Origin: Actinoplanes derwentensis
Lineage (GTDB): Bacteria > Actinomycetota > Actinomycetes > Mycobacteriales > Micromonosporaceae
Direction: 5' to 3'
Length of the DNA: 64,000 nucleotides
Assembly: GCF_900104725.1 (NCBI RefSeq)
Contig: NZ_LT629758.1
Span: 6,090,501 to 6,154,500 of the forward strand
Program-made: the position numbers and the translations under genes
In this document: piece by piece, positions 18,624 through 27,956 of the stretch
Numbering within the stretch: the first letter of the stretch is position 1
Layout of the letters: the number at the start of each line of letters is the position of its first letter
The notes under the pieces: generated by a model
What the model was told of the DNA's origin: nothing
What the model saw: the letters and a program-made list of their open reading frames with translations, nothing else
The model's database searches: none

Positions 18624-19679
18624 ATGCTCGCCCGCGTGACGACCAAGGTGACAACGAAGCAGCTGTCGACGGCGCGTGGCTGCGTTCTCGGGCTTGTGCT
18701 TGGTGACGCCATCGGTGCCGCGGACGCCGAGGTGGCGTCCAGTAGCACACTGCGTGCGACCAGCGCCGCCCAGCTCGCCTGTTTCACGATCGAGGGTGTC
18801 ATCCGGGCGCACGTGCGGATGACACACAAAGGGATCTGTCACCCGCCGGGCTTGGTCTGGCATGCCTACGCACGCTGGGCCAGCATGCAGGGCATTTCTG
18901 GGATCACGCCGTGGGAGAAGGAGGTCTGGCCGGATGGCTGGCTCGCTCAGGTGCCGGTGCTGGCCGCTCGGCGTGGTTCGGCGCCGGCAACTGTCACGGC
19001 GCTGCAGAACGGCACGATGGGCCAGATCGACAAGCCGGCTGGGAGCAGTGTCGGCGCGCACGCGCTGACCCGCGTCCTTCCGGCCGGGCTCGTCGGCGAC
19101 TGGGTTGCAGAGCCTGGCCGCTTCGCGGCGGAGATCGCAGCGACCACCCACGCCGGTGAAGCCGTGCATGCCGCCGCCGTCGGCGCGAGGATCGTCGCCA
19201 ACATCGTCAAGGGCCAGGGCATCGAGGAGGCAGTACAGCAGTCGGAGTCGGAGGGCATGAGCCTTCTGAAGCAGCCGTTCGATTCTCCCGTCGCCTCCGC
19301 CGTGGAGACCGCACGATCTCAACCTCGGCAGACCACGAAGCTGGCCCATCTCACACCCGATGCCCGAGCTGCGGCCGCGCTGGCCGGAGGCGTCTATGTC
19401 GCGCTCTCCTTTCCCGAGCGCGACCAGATCCGCGATGCCCTGCTGTTCGCCGCGTCTGGCAGCAACGGAAACCACGTCGCTGCGGTCGCTGGCGCTCTGC
19501 TGGGTGCTGCCCACGGAGCCGACGCCTTGCCCCTCGACTGGGTGTCCCGATTGGAGCTGGCGTGGGTCGCCGACGTCCTGGCTCGTGACCTCATCGCTGA
19601 GTTCGTCGACAAGCCGTCCGGCACCGAATACACCCCAGGTGGCGATCCGCACTGGTGGAATCGCTATCCGGGCTGGTGA
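18624..19679 (+). CDS. ADP-ribosylglycohydrolase-like protein, probably catalytically degenerate
   Basis: This 351-aa protein belongs by overall pattern to the DraG/ARH fold: GCVLGLVLGDAIGAAD near the N-terminus resembles the family opening, and GNHVAAVAGALLGAAHG near the C-terminus resembles the conserved closing helix. The usual metal-binding TDDT is replaced by a segment reading RATSAAQ, and the usual DTDT before the closing helix reads SNGNH. The binuclear Mg site is therefore probably absent. I chose the ATG at 18624 because the upstream in-frame ATG (18543) would leave only 3 bp to the divergent pglX start and no room for promoters. The GTG at 18636 is also possible. It is embedded in the BREX-2 locus and convergent with the gene at 19704. 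Confidence 0.7.
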   Translation: MLARVTTKVTTKQLSTARGCVLGLVLGDAIGAADAEVASSSTLRATSAAQLACFTIEGVIRAHVRMTHKGICHPPGLVWHAYARWASMQGISGITPWEKEVWPDGWLAQVPVLAARRGSAPATVTALQNGTMGQIDKPAGSSVGAHALTRVLPAGLVGDWVAEPGRFAAEIAATTHAGEAVHAAAVGARIVANIVKGQGIEEAVQQSESEGMSLLKQPFDSPVASAVETARSQPRQTTKLAHLTPDARAAAALAGGVYVALSFPERDQIRDALLFAASGSNGNHVAAVAGALLGAAHGADALPLDWVSRLELAWVADVLARDLIAEFVDKPSGTEYTPGGDPHWWNRYPGW

Positions 19680-19703
19680 TTGACCGCACTGCGGTGCGGG
19701 GGC

Positions 19704-20366
19704 CTACTCGAAGCGTGGCTCAACTGCGGCAGCGAGCCATCGAAGCTGCCCGTTCTTGCCGTCGAGGCTGAAGTAGTCGCGCCAGGTGATCGGGTAGCTG
19801 CCGGACAGGTTCCGTTCGCTGCCAGCGTGGTAGCTGTCTTCGGTGCCCCACCGCAGCAGGCCCGACAGGGTTCGCCCTTCGTGGATCCGGAACGCCTGAT
19901 CGCGGGTGAGCTTGGTGGTCGCGGCCGGTTGCCAGAGCCGCTGGTCGTTGGTCAGCATGATCGCGAGGCCGTTCGACGCTCGGTCGGCTTCGCAGAACCT
20001 TTCCAGCCGGGCGATGTCGAAAACGAAGCCCTGGCGGCCCAGGTCGGTGGCCTCGTGGTTGCGCAGACGGAACGGTTCCCCAGTGGCCGGGTCCGTGCCG
20101 ACCCAGGTCCTGGTGAAGTACTTGAACTCCACCACTGTGCGCCCATACGGTCCGAAGCAGAGCAGGTCGACGTACTCCCGCTCGGCCTGTCGCACCTCCA
20201 ACCGGATGTTGAGGTCCGGCGCCATCTCGTGCAGCACCCAGGCGAAGGCGTGCTGGAAGTCTGCCTCGGAGTGGAAGACCGGCCGTGCCCGGCTGAGTCT
20301 CTCCATGACGATGCTGAGGTCAATGGCTCCCGCGATGAGCGGCATCGGGTTGTCCTGCCGGGTCAT
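19704..20366 (-). CDS. PD-(D/E)xK nuclease-like protein in the pglW operon
   Basis: This 220-aa protein's ATG overlaps the pglW stop by 4 nt, so it is very probably co-translated with the kinase. The N-terminal half shows SEADFQHAFAWVLHEM, LEVRQAEREYVDLLC and VVEFKYF, giving E57, D67, E80 and K82. This is the E, D, (D/E)xK arrangement of the PD-(D/E)xK nuclease superfamily. The rest includes a GFVFDIARLERF helix and a tryptophan-rich tail. It is not one of the six canonical BREX-2 genes. It may be an accessory nuclease or an inactive binding protein. I assign the superfamily from motifs only. Confidence 0.65.
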   Translation of the reverse strand: MTRQDNPMPLIAGAIDLSIVMERLSRARPVFHSEADFQHAFAWVLHEMAPDLNIRLEVRQAEREYVDLLCFGPYGRTVVEFKYFTRTWVGTDPATGEPFRLRNHEATDLGRQGFVFDIARLERFCEADRASNGLAIMLTNDQRLWQPAATTKLTRDQAFRIHEGRTLSGLLRWGTEDSYHAGSERNLSGSYPITWRDYFSLDGKNGQLRWLAAAVEPRFE

Positions 20367-23300
20367 GCGCTAGCTGCGCTGCGGTGTGTGTTCTCCACCC
20401 AGGCGTCCGGGAGGGAGATCCATTCGTTGTCGCCGACCCGGACGACGGTGCCGTCGAGTTTCGGCAGCAGATCCGGGTCTTCGGTCGGGCACAGCAGCCA
20501 CAGGTCGCCGCTGCCGCCGCGGGCCGCGTCCGCCAGTTCGTACAGTCGCTTCATCGCCCGGTAGCGGGCCAGGACTGCCGCGTCGTGCAGCAGAAGCGGG
20601 CCACTGCCGGCCTGGAGTTCGTCGAGCAGTTGCGGCGCGACCGATGCCCACGCCTGCTCCACGTACTCGCCCAGTTTGATTGCCGAGCGGGTGCCGGGTT
20701 CGGCGATGTCCGCGCCGAGCACGGTTTCCCAGGTCGGTCTCGGGCGAGCATCGACCAGGCCGTGCAACGTCACCAGGAATCGGGAGGCAATGTTGAGCGG
20801 CCGGGCGGAGAAGCGCCGGACGAGTTCTTCGCGGGCCAGGGCGTACCGGGAGAGTCGTACGGTCAAGGCCCGGAAACCTCCGGCGGACGCCGCACCGGTC
20901 AGGCGTTCCTCGGAGCGCAGCGCCGAGGCGAGGATCGGAGAGTCCGCGGTCCACGCGGTGGGCGCTGTCGACGCCGATGACCGGCGTCGCACGATGGTCA
21001 TGGACGAGGACGCGGCGGCCTGGGTGGGAGCGGTGTAGTGGTCGCGATTCCAGATCAGCTCGAAGCCGGCCTCGGTCAGCAGGCGGTCAAGGCGGGGGTG
21101 TCCGGGCAACGGCGCGAGGTCCGGGAAGCGGGCGGCGACCCGGTCGGCGATCTGCGCGGGGGTGAGACCGCGCGATTGACCGGGCAGGCCGGCTGGTGGA
21201 AGGACGCCGGCTTGGGCAAGGCGGAGCGCCCGGACGGGATCGAGGTTGCGCGGGTAGATCTCCAGGCGGGCCGTGGCGGCGGCGTTCTCCGAAGCCACCG
21301 CGGCGAGCAGGACCCTACGCCGTTCGTCGATGGCGTCGGCGGCGCCGCCCGGTGCGGTTACGGTCCCGAGGGTACGCAACACGGTGGCGGGACTGGGCAG
21401 CACCTCGTTGCCGGCGAGGCGGTCGGCGGCCTTGCCGAGCGCGTCGGCGTAGTCGAGCAGGGCAGGTGCGGCCGGGGTGTCTGGGCCGTCGTCCTCGCCG
21501 GCCTCCAGCGCCACAAGCAGCCGGTCGCCGTGGCGGCGGGTCAGCAGGCGCGGTTCTTCGGCGAGGGCGTCGATCTCGACGGCGGCGCGGACCGCGGCGA
21601 GTGCGACGGTGTGGCGTAGCTCGTCGCCGGTACGCATGGATCCACGGCTGGTGAGCAGGGCGGTGGCGAGTTCGTCGACGCCCATCACCCGGCCGCCGTC
21701 GCGCAGCAGGTCGATCAGCTCGGTGCGGACGCTGGACACGACCGGAATGTCGTTCCAGCGTTTGCGCTGTTTGCCGAGGATCTGCGCGACCCGACCGGGG
21801 GTGACGTTCAGGGCGGCGGCGACCTGAGGCTGTTGGGGCCAGGGTGTCAGGCCGGGCAGTGTTCCGGTCTCGTCCGGCAAACGCAGCAGGATCCGGGTGC
21901 CGTCGACCTCAGTGGCGTTGCGGCCGTTCTTGGCCGGGATGAGCAGGGTGGCGATCGCGTCCAGGCCCACCCGGACGAGTTCGGCGTCGACGGGGCCGCC
22001 GGAGGATTCGGCGGACGCCTCGGCGGCAGCGCTGCGGCGGGCGTTTGGTGAGGTGGGCAGGGTTTCCCGCTCGGCGAGCCGGGCACGCCAGTCCTTGACC
22101 CGGCGCTGCAGCTCCTGGCGGGTCTTCGCGCCCAGGCCGGGTAGGTGGGCCAGCTTGTTCGCCACGGTGAGCAGGTCACCGACCGTAGCGGCGTCCAGGC
22201 GGTGGGCAGCGGAGACCGCTCGGGGCGTCAGACCGGCGGCTTCCAGGGCAGTGGCCCGGGTCGCCTTGGCGGCGGCCTCGTCGCGGGCGGCCTCAGCGCC
22301 CTCGACATCCGGTTCCTCCTGCGGTTCGGGGTGGTTGGTACCGACCGGGGCACTGGCGTCGGAGCGTCGGAAGACCTGCTGCCAGGCGTCGCGCATGTCC
22401 TTGAGCGAGGCGAACCGAGCGCGGCTGTCACGGTGTAGGGCAAGTTGGAGGAAGTCGACCAAACCGTCACGGATCGCGGGGTCGAATGCTTCGGCGGCGA
22501 GGACCGGCGGTCCCTCGGTGTGCTGCGGATCGGCGCTGCCGTCGCCCCAGCCGGGCAGCTCACCGGAGGCCATCTCGTGCAGGGTGACGGCCAGGGCGTA
22601 CCACTCGGCGTGCTTGTCGTAGACAGGCCGGTTGACCGCGCCCAGGAATGGGTCGAGGTATCGCGGTGTGCCCGCGTTGATCTCCTTGACCGACACCCCG
22701 GCCAGCGAGAAGTCGAAGAGCACGAGTTGGCGGGTGCGATTGGGACGGATCCGGATCGCGATGTTGTCCGGCTTGATGTCGCGGTGGTAGACGCCCTCGC
22801 CTTCCAGGTAGTCCAGTGCACCGAAGAGGTAGTCGCTGTAGGTTTCCAGCTCGTCGACGGTGAGCCGGCCGTCGTCGCGAAGTTTGCGGGCCAGCGTCCG
22901 GTCACCGGCGTGCTCCAGCACGATGATGGTGCGGTCGGCGATCCGCAACGGCTCGGGCCGGGCCAGCCGGATCACCCGGGAGTCGGTCAGCGGGCTCAGG
23001 ACTCGCGCTTCATGGGTGAGACGGCTGGCCTTCTCGTCGGAAAGGCCGACCTTGAGTACTTCGGCGCGGCCGGTGCGGTCGTTGTCGGCGAGGAAGGCAC
23101 GGCAGGTCGAACCTGTCCCGAGCCGCTTACGGACGGTCCATTCGCCGACCTTGTCACCGGAGCGTGCCTCAAGCGGATCAGTCGGCTCGGGTTCCGCCTG
23201 CGCTGGATGCACGGATGGGGGCGACGAAGGTGCGGTCAGCTCCTCCTCGACCAGCTCAAGCATCTCGAGGAACTCGGCGGCGGTCGTCAGCCGCTGAGCC

Positions 23301-24757
23301 GGCACCGGCGCCGTCGCGGCCTGCACGAGCTCGTCTGCGAACTCGGAGATGGAATCGGCGACCGACGAGGCACGCAGGCCGTTGTCGCGGGTCAGGCGAG
23401 ACAGCAGCTCGGGACGCTGCGCAGCTGGAGGCTGCCCGGTGAGGATCAGGTAGGCCAGCGAACCAAGGCCGAAGATGTCCATCGCGACCGGGTCCGGCCG
23501 CGGAGCGGTCATTTCCGGTGCCAGGTACGCCTCCGCTGACCGTTCGAGGTGGGCCGCCGCGTGTGTTGACAGCGCTACCAAGCCGCCGCTGCCATCACTT
23601 CCAGCAGAGTCGGTTCCTCGGGTCGCGACCTGCCAGTCGCTGATCTGCAGTTGCGGAAGCAGCCACGCCTCTTCCTCAGAGCCGCCGCGCCGCTTCGGGC
23701 CTGGGGTGACGAGAATGCTGCGGGCGGACAGTGCCCGATGGTGAAGGTGACGGCGATGCGCGTACGCCACCGTCTCGGCCAACTGGCGGATCATAGTGAG
23801 CCGAGCCGGCGCGTCCAGGCGATCCTGGTATTGGGCCATGTAGTGGTCGAGTCGGATCGATCGCGGGTCGTACCGGAAGATCAGTGCCGGGCCGGCCTCG
23901 TGTGACTCCATCGAGTCGACCTGGACGATGCCGGGGTGGCTGATGCCGTGCAGGACGAGCATCTCCCGTTTGGCCGCGCGCTCGATGCTCGCCCGCTCGG
24001 TCTGCACCGCATTGCGCTCGACCAGGTAGATCCGCACCCGACGGCGTTCACGTTCCAGATCGCGGTGCTTGGCGAGGTGGTCCTGCCAGGTGGGGCCGAC
24101 GTCGAACGGACGAGTCTCCAGTTCCCACGAGCCGATCTGGTAATGCCGACGGCTACGTGCGATGCCGATCTCGGCGAGCAGGTCGGGGAACGCCCGGGAC
24201 ATCTCGGCAGTGACTCGCTGCCGCTCGTCCTGCGGCGGGCGTTGCAACAGCGCACCGATGGTCGGCAGCCGGTTCGCCGGGTTAGGGCCGACCGGCTCGG
24301 GTCCGTAGACACCATGCAGGTGATGATCGGAAAGCTCGACCTGCAGGCCGGGCTTCGACAGGAACACCGCAGCTTGCACGAACGGAATCCGGATAGGCGA
24401 CCCTCGCCGCCGGGAGGCCGCGGTTTGCAGAAGCGACTTGAGCTTCTTCGCCTTGGCATCGGCCAGATGGAGCGGGTTGTCAAAGGTGCGGGTCTGGCTA
24501 GGGCCGTGCTGAATCCAGTTCGAACCGCTGGAAACGAGCCGCCCGTTCAGGCTCTTGATCTCGATGAGATAGAGCCCGCTCGGTGCGGCGACGAGCAGGT
24601 CGACCTCGTACGGGTGGCCGGTCTGCGCGGTGAAGGTGAAGTTTGACCATGCGCGATATGGCTCGGTGTCCGGAAGTAGTTGCTGTACGTACGCCAGAGC
24701 CTCGCGCTCGTGCGCGAACTGCGATGGCGTGATCGTGGTCCACCGGCCTTCTTGCAT
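20363..24757 (-). CDS. pglW: BREX-2 serine/threonine kinase PglW with NERD domain, pseudokinase and kinase domains
   Basis: This 1464-aa protein has an N-terminal NERD nuclease-related domain (E51-V-D53, then EIK with E66 and K68). The first kinase-like domain (about 200-500) has HHRALSARSIL in place of HRD-K-N and SDW in place of DFG, so it should be a pseudokinase. The second kinase domain (about 545-820) has the glycine loop GTGSTCRAF, VLKV lysine, HRDIKPDN and DFS instead of DFG, so it may be active. A helix-hairpin-helix (LAHLPGLGAKTRQEL, about 885) and a helix-turn-helix-like GRVAQILGKQ segment follow. In S. coelicolor, PglW is an active kinase needed for phage growth limitation. It is transcribed apart from the pglX operon, followed by the gene at 19704. 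Confidence 0.95.
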   Translation of the reverse strand: MQEGRWTTITPSQFAHEREALAYVQQLLPDTEPYRAWSNFTFTAQTGHPYEVDLLVAAPSGLYLIEIKSLNGRLVSSGSNWIQHGPSQTRTFDNPLHLADAKAKKLKSLLQTAASRRRGSPIRIPFVQAAVFLSKPGLQVELSDHHLHGVYGPEPVGPNPANRLPTIGALLQRPPQDERQRVTAEMSRAFPDLLAEIGIARSRRHYQIGSWELETRPFDVGPTWQDHLAKHRDLERERRRVRIYLVERNAVQTERASIERAAKREMLVLHGISHPGIVQVDSMESHEAGPALIFRYDPRSIRLDHYMAQYQDRLDAPARLTMIRQLAETVAYAHRRHLHHRALSARSILVTPGPKRRGGSEEEAWLLPQLQISDWQVATRGTDSAGSDGSGGLVALSTHAAAHLERSAEAYLAPEMTAPRPDPVAMDIFGLGSLAYLILTGQPPAAQRPELLSRLTRDNGLRASSVADSISEFADELVQAATAPVPAQRLTTAAEFLEMLELVEEELTAPSSPPSVHPAQAEPEPTDPLEARSGDKVGEWTVRKRLGTGSTCRAFLADNDRTGRAEVLKVGLSDEKASRLTHEARVLSPLTDSRVIRLARPEPLRIADRTIIVLEHAGDRTLARKLRDDGRLTVDELETYSDYLFGALDYLEGEGVYHRDIKPDNIAIRIRPNRTRQLVLFDFSLAGVSVKEINAGTPRYLDPFLGAVNRPVYDKHAEWYALAVTLHEMASGELPGWGDGSADPQHTEGPPVLAAEAFDPAIRDGLVDFLQLALHRDSRARFASLKDMRDAWQQVFRRSDASAPVGTNHPEPQEEPDVEGAEAARDEAAAKATRATALEAAGLTPRAVSAAHRLDAATVGDLLTVANKLAHLPGLGAKTRQELQRRVKDWRARLAERETLPTSPNARRSAAAEASAESSGGPVDAELVRVGLDAIATLLIPAKNGRNATEVDGTRILLRLPDETGTLPGLTPWPQQPQVAAALNVTPGRVAQILGKQRKRWNDIPVVSSVRTELIDLLRDGGRVMGVDELATALLTSRGSMRTGDELRHTVALAAVRAAVEIDALAEEPRLLTRRHGDRLLVALEAGEDDGPDTPAAPALLDYADALGKAADRLAGNEVLPSPATVLRTLGTVTAPGGAADAIDERRRVLLAAVASENAAATARLEIYPRNLDPVRALRLAQAGVLPPAGLPGQSRGLTPAQIADRVAARFPDLAPLPGHPRLDRLLTEAGFELIWNRDHYTAPTQAAASSSMTIVRRRSSASTAPTAWTADSPILASALRSEERLTGAASAGGFRALTVRLSRYALAREELVRRFSARPLNIASRFLVTLHGLVDARPRPTWETVLGADIAEPGTRSAIKLGEYVEQAWASVAPQLLDELQAGSGPLLLHDAAVLARYRAMKRLYELADAARGGSGDLWLLCPTEDPDLLPKLDGTVVRVGDNEWISLPDAWVENTHRSAASA

Positions 24758-25026
24758 GACCGGATCCTATTGGCTGCGAGCACCATTCCCTCCGACAGGA
24801 CGGGCTGCAGCGACCGAGTTCGAATCCGTCGATCTGTCGCACCGAGTGGAACGACCTCAGTCCGGCAGGTTCGTGGCGAATCTGGTCATCAATTTCGCCC
24901 AGGCTTCGAACCGTTGAGGAGCCGCACACACGAAGATCACGCATCGAGATCGAGGAATGACACCACGTGCATGCGTCCGATAGGGTGACGCCCGGTTGAT
25001 GCCGCATCGCTACGGGGAGGGCCGCG
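24758..25026. promoter_or_regulatory. Divergent promoter region between pglW and the FtsK cassette
   Basis: This 269-bp gap separates the divergent starts of pglW and the FtsK-like gene. On the plus strand, ATGACA (24957-24962) and TAGGGT (24981-24986) are 18 bp apart and make a fair actinobacterial housekeeping-type promoter about 40 nt upstream of the ATG at 25027, which has GGGGAGG 7 nt before it. I did not find an equally good promoter for pglW. No gene is evident. Confidence 0.5.
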
Positions 25027-27639
25027 ATGGGTTCGATCGCGCAGTTTCTTGGGCGAGCGGTGGATTTGCATCGGCAGGCTGCGTCGTTGCTGCTGGATGC
25101 GGAGGCGTCGGTCGCTGGGCTGGAGGATGACCAGTTCGCGGGTGCAGCGGCCGATGGTGAGCTGAGGCGGCTGGTAGCTCAGCTGCAGGCCGTGGCCCAA
25201 GCTGGCCTGCCCGGCTGGCTCGGCATGCCGCTCGACGGGCGGATCGTCAGCCGTCAGCTCGGTCAGGACGCGCGGTCGGGTGGCCCGCTGTTCCTACGGG
25301 TGGGCGATGCTGAGCCGATCCGTAACAGCGTGTTCTGGGCGGCAGCGCCGTTCGTCGGCGCCGGCCACCTGGCAATCGACACCGACGCCCGAGACCGATC
25401 CGTGGCGGCATGGCTGCGCGGTGTCCTGGTGCGCACGATCGCGGCACTGCCGGAGGGCAGCGTGCGGGTGCTGCCGGTGGACGGGGCGATGCTCGGTGCC
25501 GTGTTCACCGCATTCCGGCCGCTCATCGATGCCGAGGCGTGGGCCGCCCCGGCCACCACGCTCGCCGGACTGCGCACCGCCCTGGACGAGGCGGAGCGGC
25601 AGATCACCGCAGCGCAAGCCGGCGATCTGCAGGCACTGCCCGTGCTGCTGATCGCCGTCGCCGCGTTGCCCTCGGGGCATGGGCGTGCCGAGTGGGCGCG
25701 GCTGGCAGCGATCGCTCATGCCGGCCCGGCCGCGCGGGTGCACCTGCTGCTGGCGGGCTGGCCGCCCACGCTCATGCACGGCGACGGGCCACCACGGCTG
25801 GACCACACGACGATGATCAGCTCGGGCGTGGACGGCTGGTGGAGGATGTCCGAGACGCCAGGCCCGTACCGGTTGTCGGCCGACGGCAGCGGTCTTGCCG
25901 CACCGATCCGGCTTGATCCCGGTGCCAGCGAGGACGTGGCAGCCGAGTTCAGCCGCCGGATGGCGGCGACCGCGGCGGTGGCCCGGCGCACGGACTTCGC
26001 GTCGCTGATGCCGGACCGAATCTGGCAGGAGTCGTCCGCGACCGGGTTGCGGGCGACTGTCGGCCGGGACGGGCGGATCCCGTACGAGCTGGTACTGGAC
26101 GACGCGACGCCGCACATGCTGCTCGCCGGGCGATCCGGCGCGGGCAAGACGAACCTGCTGTTGATCCTGCTGTACGCCCTCGCGTCGCGATACTCGCCGG
26201 ACGAGTTGGGTCTGTATCTGCTCGATTTCAAGGAGGGTGTGTCGTTCGTCGAGTTCACGCCCACCCTGAAAGACCCGTCCTGGATCCCGCACGCCCGCAC
26301 GGTCGGCATCGAGTCCGACCGCGAGTACGGGCTCGCCGTCCTGCAAGCCCTGACTCGGGAAATGAACCGCCGCGCCGCCGCACTCAAAGCTGCCGGGGTC
26401 ACCAAGCTGGCCGACCTGCGCGCCAGCACCGACGTGGCGCTGCCGCGCCTGGTGGTCGTGATCGACGAGTTCCAGGTGCTGTTCGGTGCCAACGACACCC
26501 TCGCCCGCGATGCCGTCGCCGCTTTGGAGGACCTCGCCCGCAAGGGCCGCTCCTACGGCATCCACCTCATCCTCGCCTCCCAGACACTGGCCGGGATCGA
26601 AGCGCTGTACACGAAAAAGGACTCGATCTTCGGACAGTTCCCGCTGCGGATCGCGCTGCCCGGCGGCTCCGGCATCCTCGAATCCGGCAACACCGCCGCC
26701 GACGGCCTCCCGGTCGGCTCCGCCGTGGTCAACAACGCCGGCGGCGTCGAGCAGGCCAACCGGACCGTCCGGTTTCCCGAAGCCGACCCGGCCTCGCTCG
26801 CCGCACAGCGCCACATCCTGTGGCAGTCCAGGTCGCCGGTCAACGAGCCGCCCGCGGTGTTCGCCGGCTACGCCGAGCACCACATCGACGACGACCCGCT
26901 CTACCGCGCGCTCACCCCGCAGGTCCGCCGCCGGCAAGCCCTCGTCGGCCGGGCCATCGACGTCGGCTTACCGACCGTCGGCTTCGCCATGGACGCCGTA
27001 CCTGGCCGACACCTGGCCGTCCTCGGCACCTCCACCATCGGCGCGGACGTCCTGCACGCCGCCACGGCCAGTCTCGCCAGCCAACACGAGCCCGGCACCG
27101 CCCGCTTCGTGGTCGCCAGTTTCGCCGCTGTCGCCGACCAGGTCGTCGATGACCTCGTCGCCGCTTTGACCGCTGCCGGGCACGACTGCACCGAAGCCGA
27201 CGGCGGAACAGTTCGCGCGATCCTCGCCGAACTCGCCACCGCTGTGCCCGGCAGGCCGACATATCTGGTGGCGTTCGCCGCCGACGTCATCGTGCCGCTA
27301 CTGGGCGAACGCGGCCCGGAACGCCGTACCGGCCTCGACGACCTGCGCATCGTGCTCCGCCAAGGGCCTGGCCACGGGGTCCACGTGCTGAGCTGGTGGC
27401 GAGTCGCCCGCCGCTTCTCCGACGCCATCGGAGGCTCCGCCGGACGCGAAGACGTGGCCTGCCTGGTCGCGCTCAACGTCCCCGGCAGCGAGCTGTCCTC
27501 GCTGCTCGGTGACCACACGCTGTCCTGGCAACCTCGCTCCAACCGGGCACTGCTGCTCGACCGGCACGACCAACGCCAACGGCTCATCGTGCCGTTCGTA
27601 CGCCCCGGCCGCCACGACGAGATCAACGAACCGGGATGA
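25027..27639 (+). CDS. FtsK/SpoIIIE (EccC-like) ATPase, first gene of an unassigned cassette
   Basis: This 870-aa soluble protein starts at an ATG with a strong GGGGAGG site. After about 300 residues without a recognised motif comes one intact FtsK/SpoIIIE motor: Walker A GRSGAGKT (about 370-377), YLLDFKEGVSFVEF, Walker B LVVVIDEFQ (about 477-485) and HLILASQTLAG. A second C-terminal domain (about 640-860) keeps the EccC-like layout, but its P-loop position reads GTSTIGAD and lacks the GKS/T lysine. No transmembrane segment is seen. Tandem intact and degenerate FtsK domains recall EccC of type VII secretion, which fits the small helical protein encoded next. A DNA-translocating defence or transfer ATPase is the alternative. 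Confidence 0.8.
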   Translation: MGSIAQFLGRAVDLHRQAASLLLDAEASVAGLEDDQFAGAAADGELRRLVAQLQAVAQAGLPGWLGMPLDGRIVSRQLGQDARSGGPLFLRVGDAEPIRNSVFWAAAPFVGAGHLAIDTDARDRSVAAWLRGVLVRTIAALPEGSVRVLPVDGAMLGAVFTAFRPLIDAEAWAAPATTLAGLRTALDEAERQITAAQAGDLQALPVLLIAVAALPSGHGRAEWARLAAIAHAGPAARVHLLLAGWPPTLMHGDGPPRLDHTTMISSGVDGWWRMSETPGPYRLSADGSGLAAPIRLDPGASEDVAAEFSRRMAATAAVARRTDFASLMPDRIWQESSATGLRATVGRDGRIPYELVLDDATPHMLLAGRSGAGKTNLLLILLYALASRYSPDELGLYLLDFKEGVSFVEFTPTLKDPSWIPHARTVGIESDREYGLAVLQALTREMNRRAAALKAAGVTKLADLRASTDVALPRLVVVIDEFQVLFGANDTLARDAVAALEDLARKGRSYGIHLILASQTLAGIEALYTKKDSIFGQFPLRIALPGGSGILESGNTAADGLPVGSAVVNNAGGVEQANRTVRFPEADPASLAAQRHILWQSRSPVNEPPAVFAGYAEHHIDDDPLYRALTPQVRRRQALVGRAIDVGLPTVGFAMDAVPGRHLAVLGTSTIGADVLHAATASLASQHEPGTARFVVASFAAVADQVVDDLVAALTAAGHDCTEADGGTVRAILAELATAVPGRPTYLVAFAADVIVPLLGERGPERRTGLDDLRIVLRQGPGHGVHVLSWWRVARRFSDAIGGSAGREDVACLVALNVPGSELSSLLGDHTLSWQPRSNRALLLDRHDQRQRLIVPFVRPGRHDEINEPG

Positions 27640-27695
27640 GCTCGCGGCTGTAGACCTCTATGCCACTACCGCGCTTCGAGAAGGAGGACACGCCG

Positions 27696-27956
27696 ATGTC
27701 CGCGATCGATGAGGTGATCGCCGCCTTGCAAGGGGTGATCGACGAACTCAACGACACCAGCAACGCCGCCAACGCCGCAGCCTCGAAAACCGACGAAGCC
27801 GTGAACCAGGCCGTCGCCCTTGGCGCTACCGCCACCGTCGCCGGCCTCACCACGGTCAAGGAGAGTATCGAGAAGCTCTCCCAACAGGTGCACGGCACGA
27901 TCGAGATCGCCAACGACACCATCAGCCAGGCCCGAGCCGTCGCCGACGGCACTTGA
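27696..27956 (+). CDS. Small all-helical protein (DUF6244-like) of the FtsK cassette
   Basis: This 86-aa acidic protein starts at the ATG at 27696, with AAGGAGG 8 nt upstream; an in-frame ATG at 27660 has no such site. The whole chain is predicted helical and rich in Ala, Asn and Asp, with heptad-like spacing and the segment ALGATATVAGLTTVKESIEKL in the middle. It resembles the small proteins I recall from Micromonosporaceae as DUF6244, though I could not check this. Size and placement after an EccC-like ATPase suggest an ESX/WXG100-like substrate or partner, but the WxG motif is absent. Confidence 0.75.
   Translation: MSAIDEVIAALQGVIDELNDTSNAANAAASKTDEAVNQAVALGATATVAGLTTVKESIEKLSQQVHGTIEIANDTISQARAVADGT

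Noticed and set aside
24811..24840. A GTTCGAATCC-like T-loop sequence upstream of pglW
   Set aside because: No acceptor, D or anticodon arm can be built around it, and it does not match the CAT-anticodon tRNA, so it is not an attachment-site copy.
25294..26937. A 547-codon minus-strand frame opposite the FtsK-like gene
   Set aside because: The FtsK Walker motifs on the plus strand show which strand codes.
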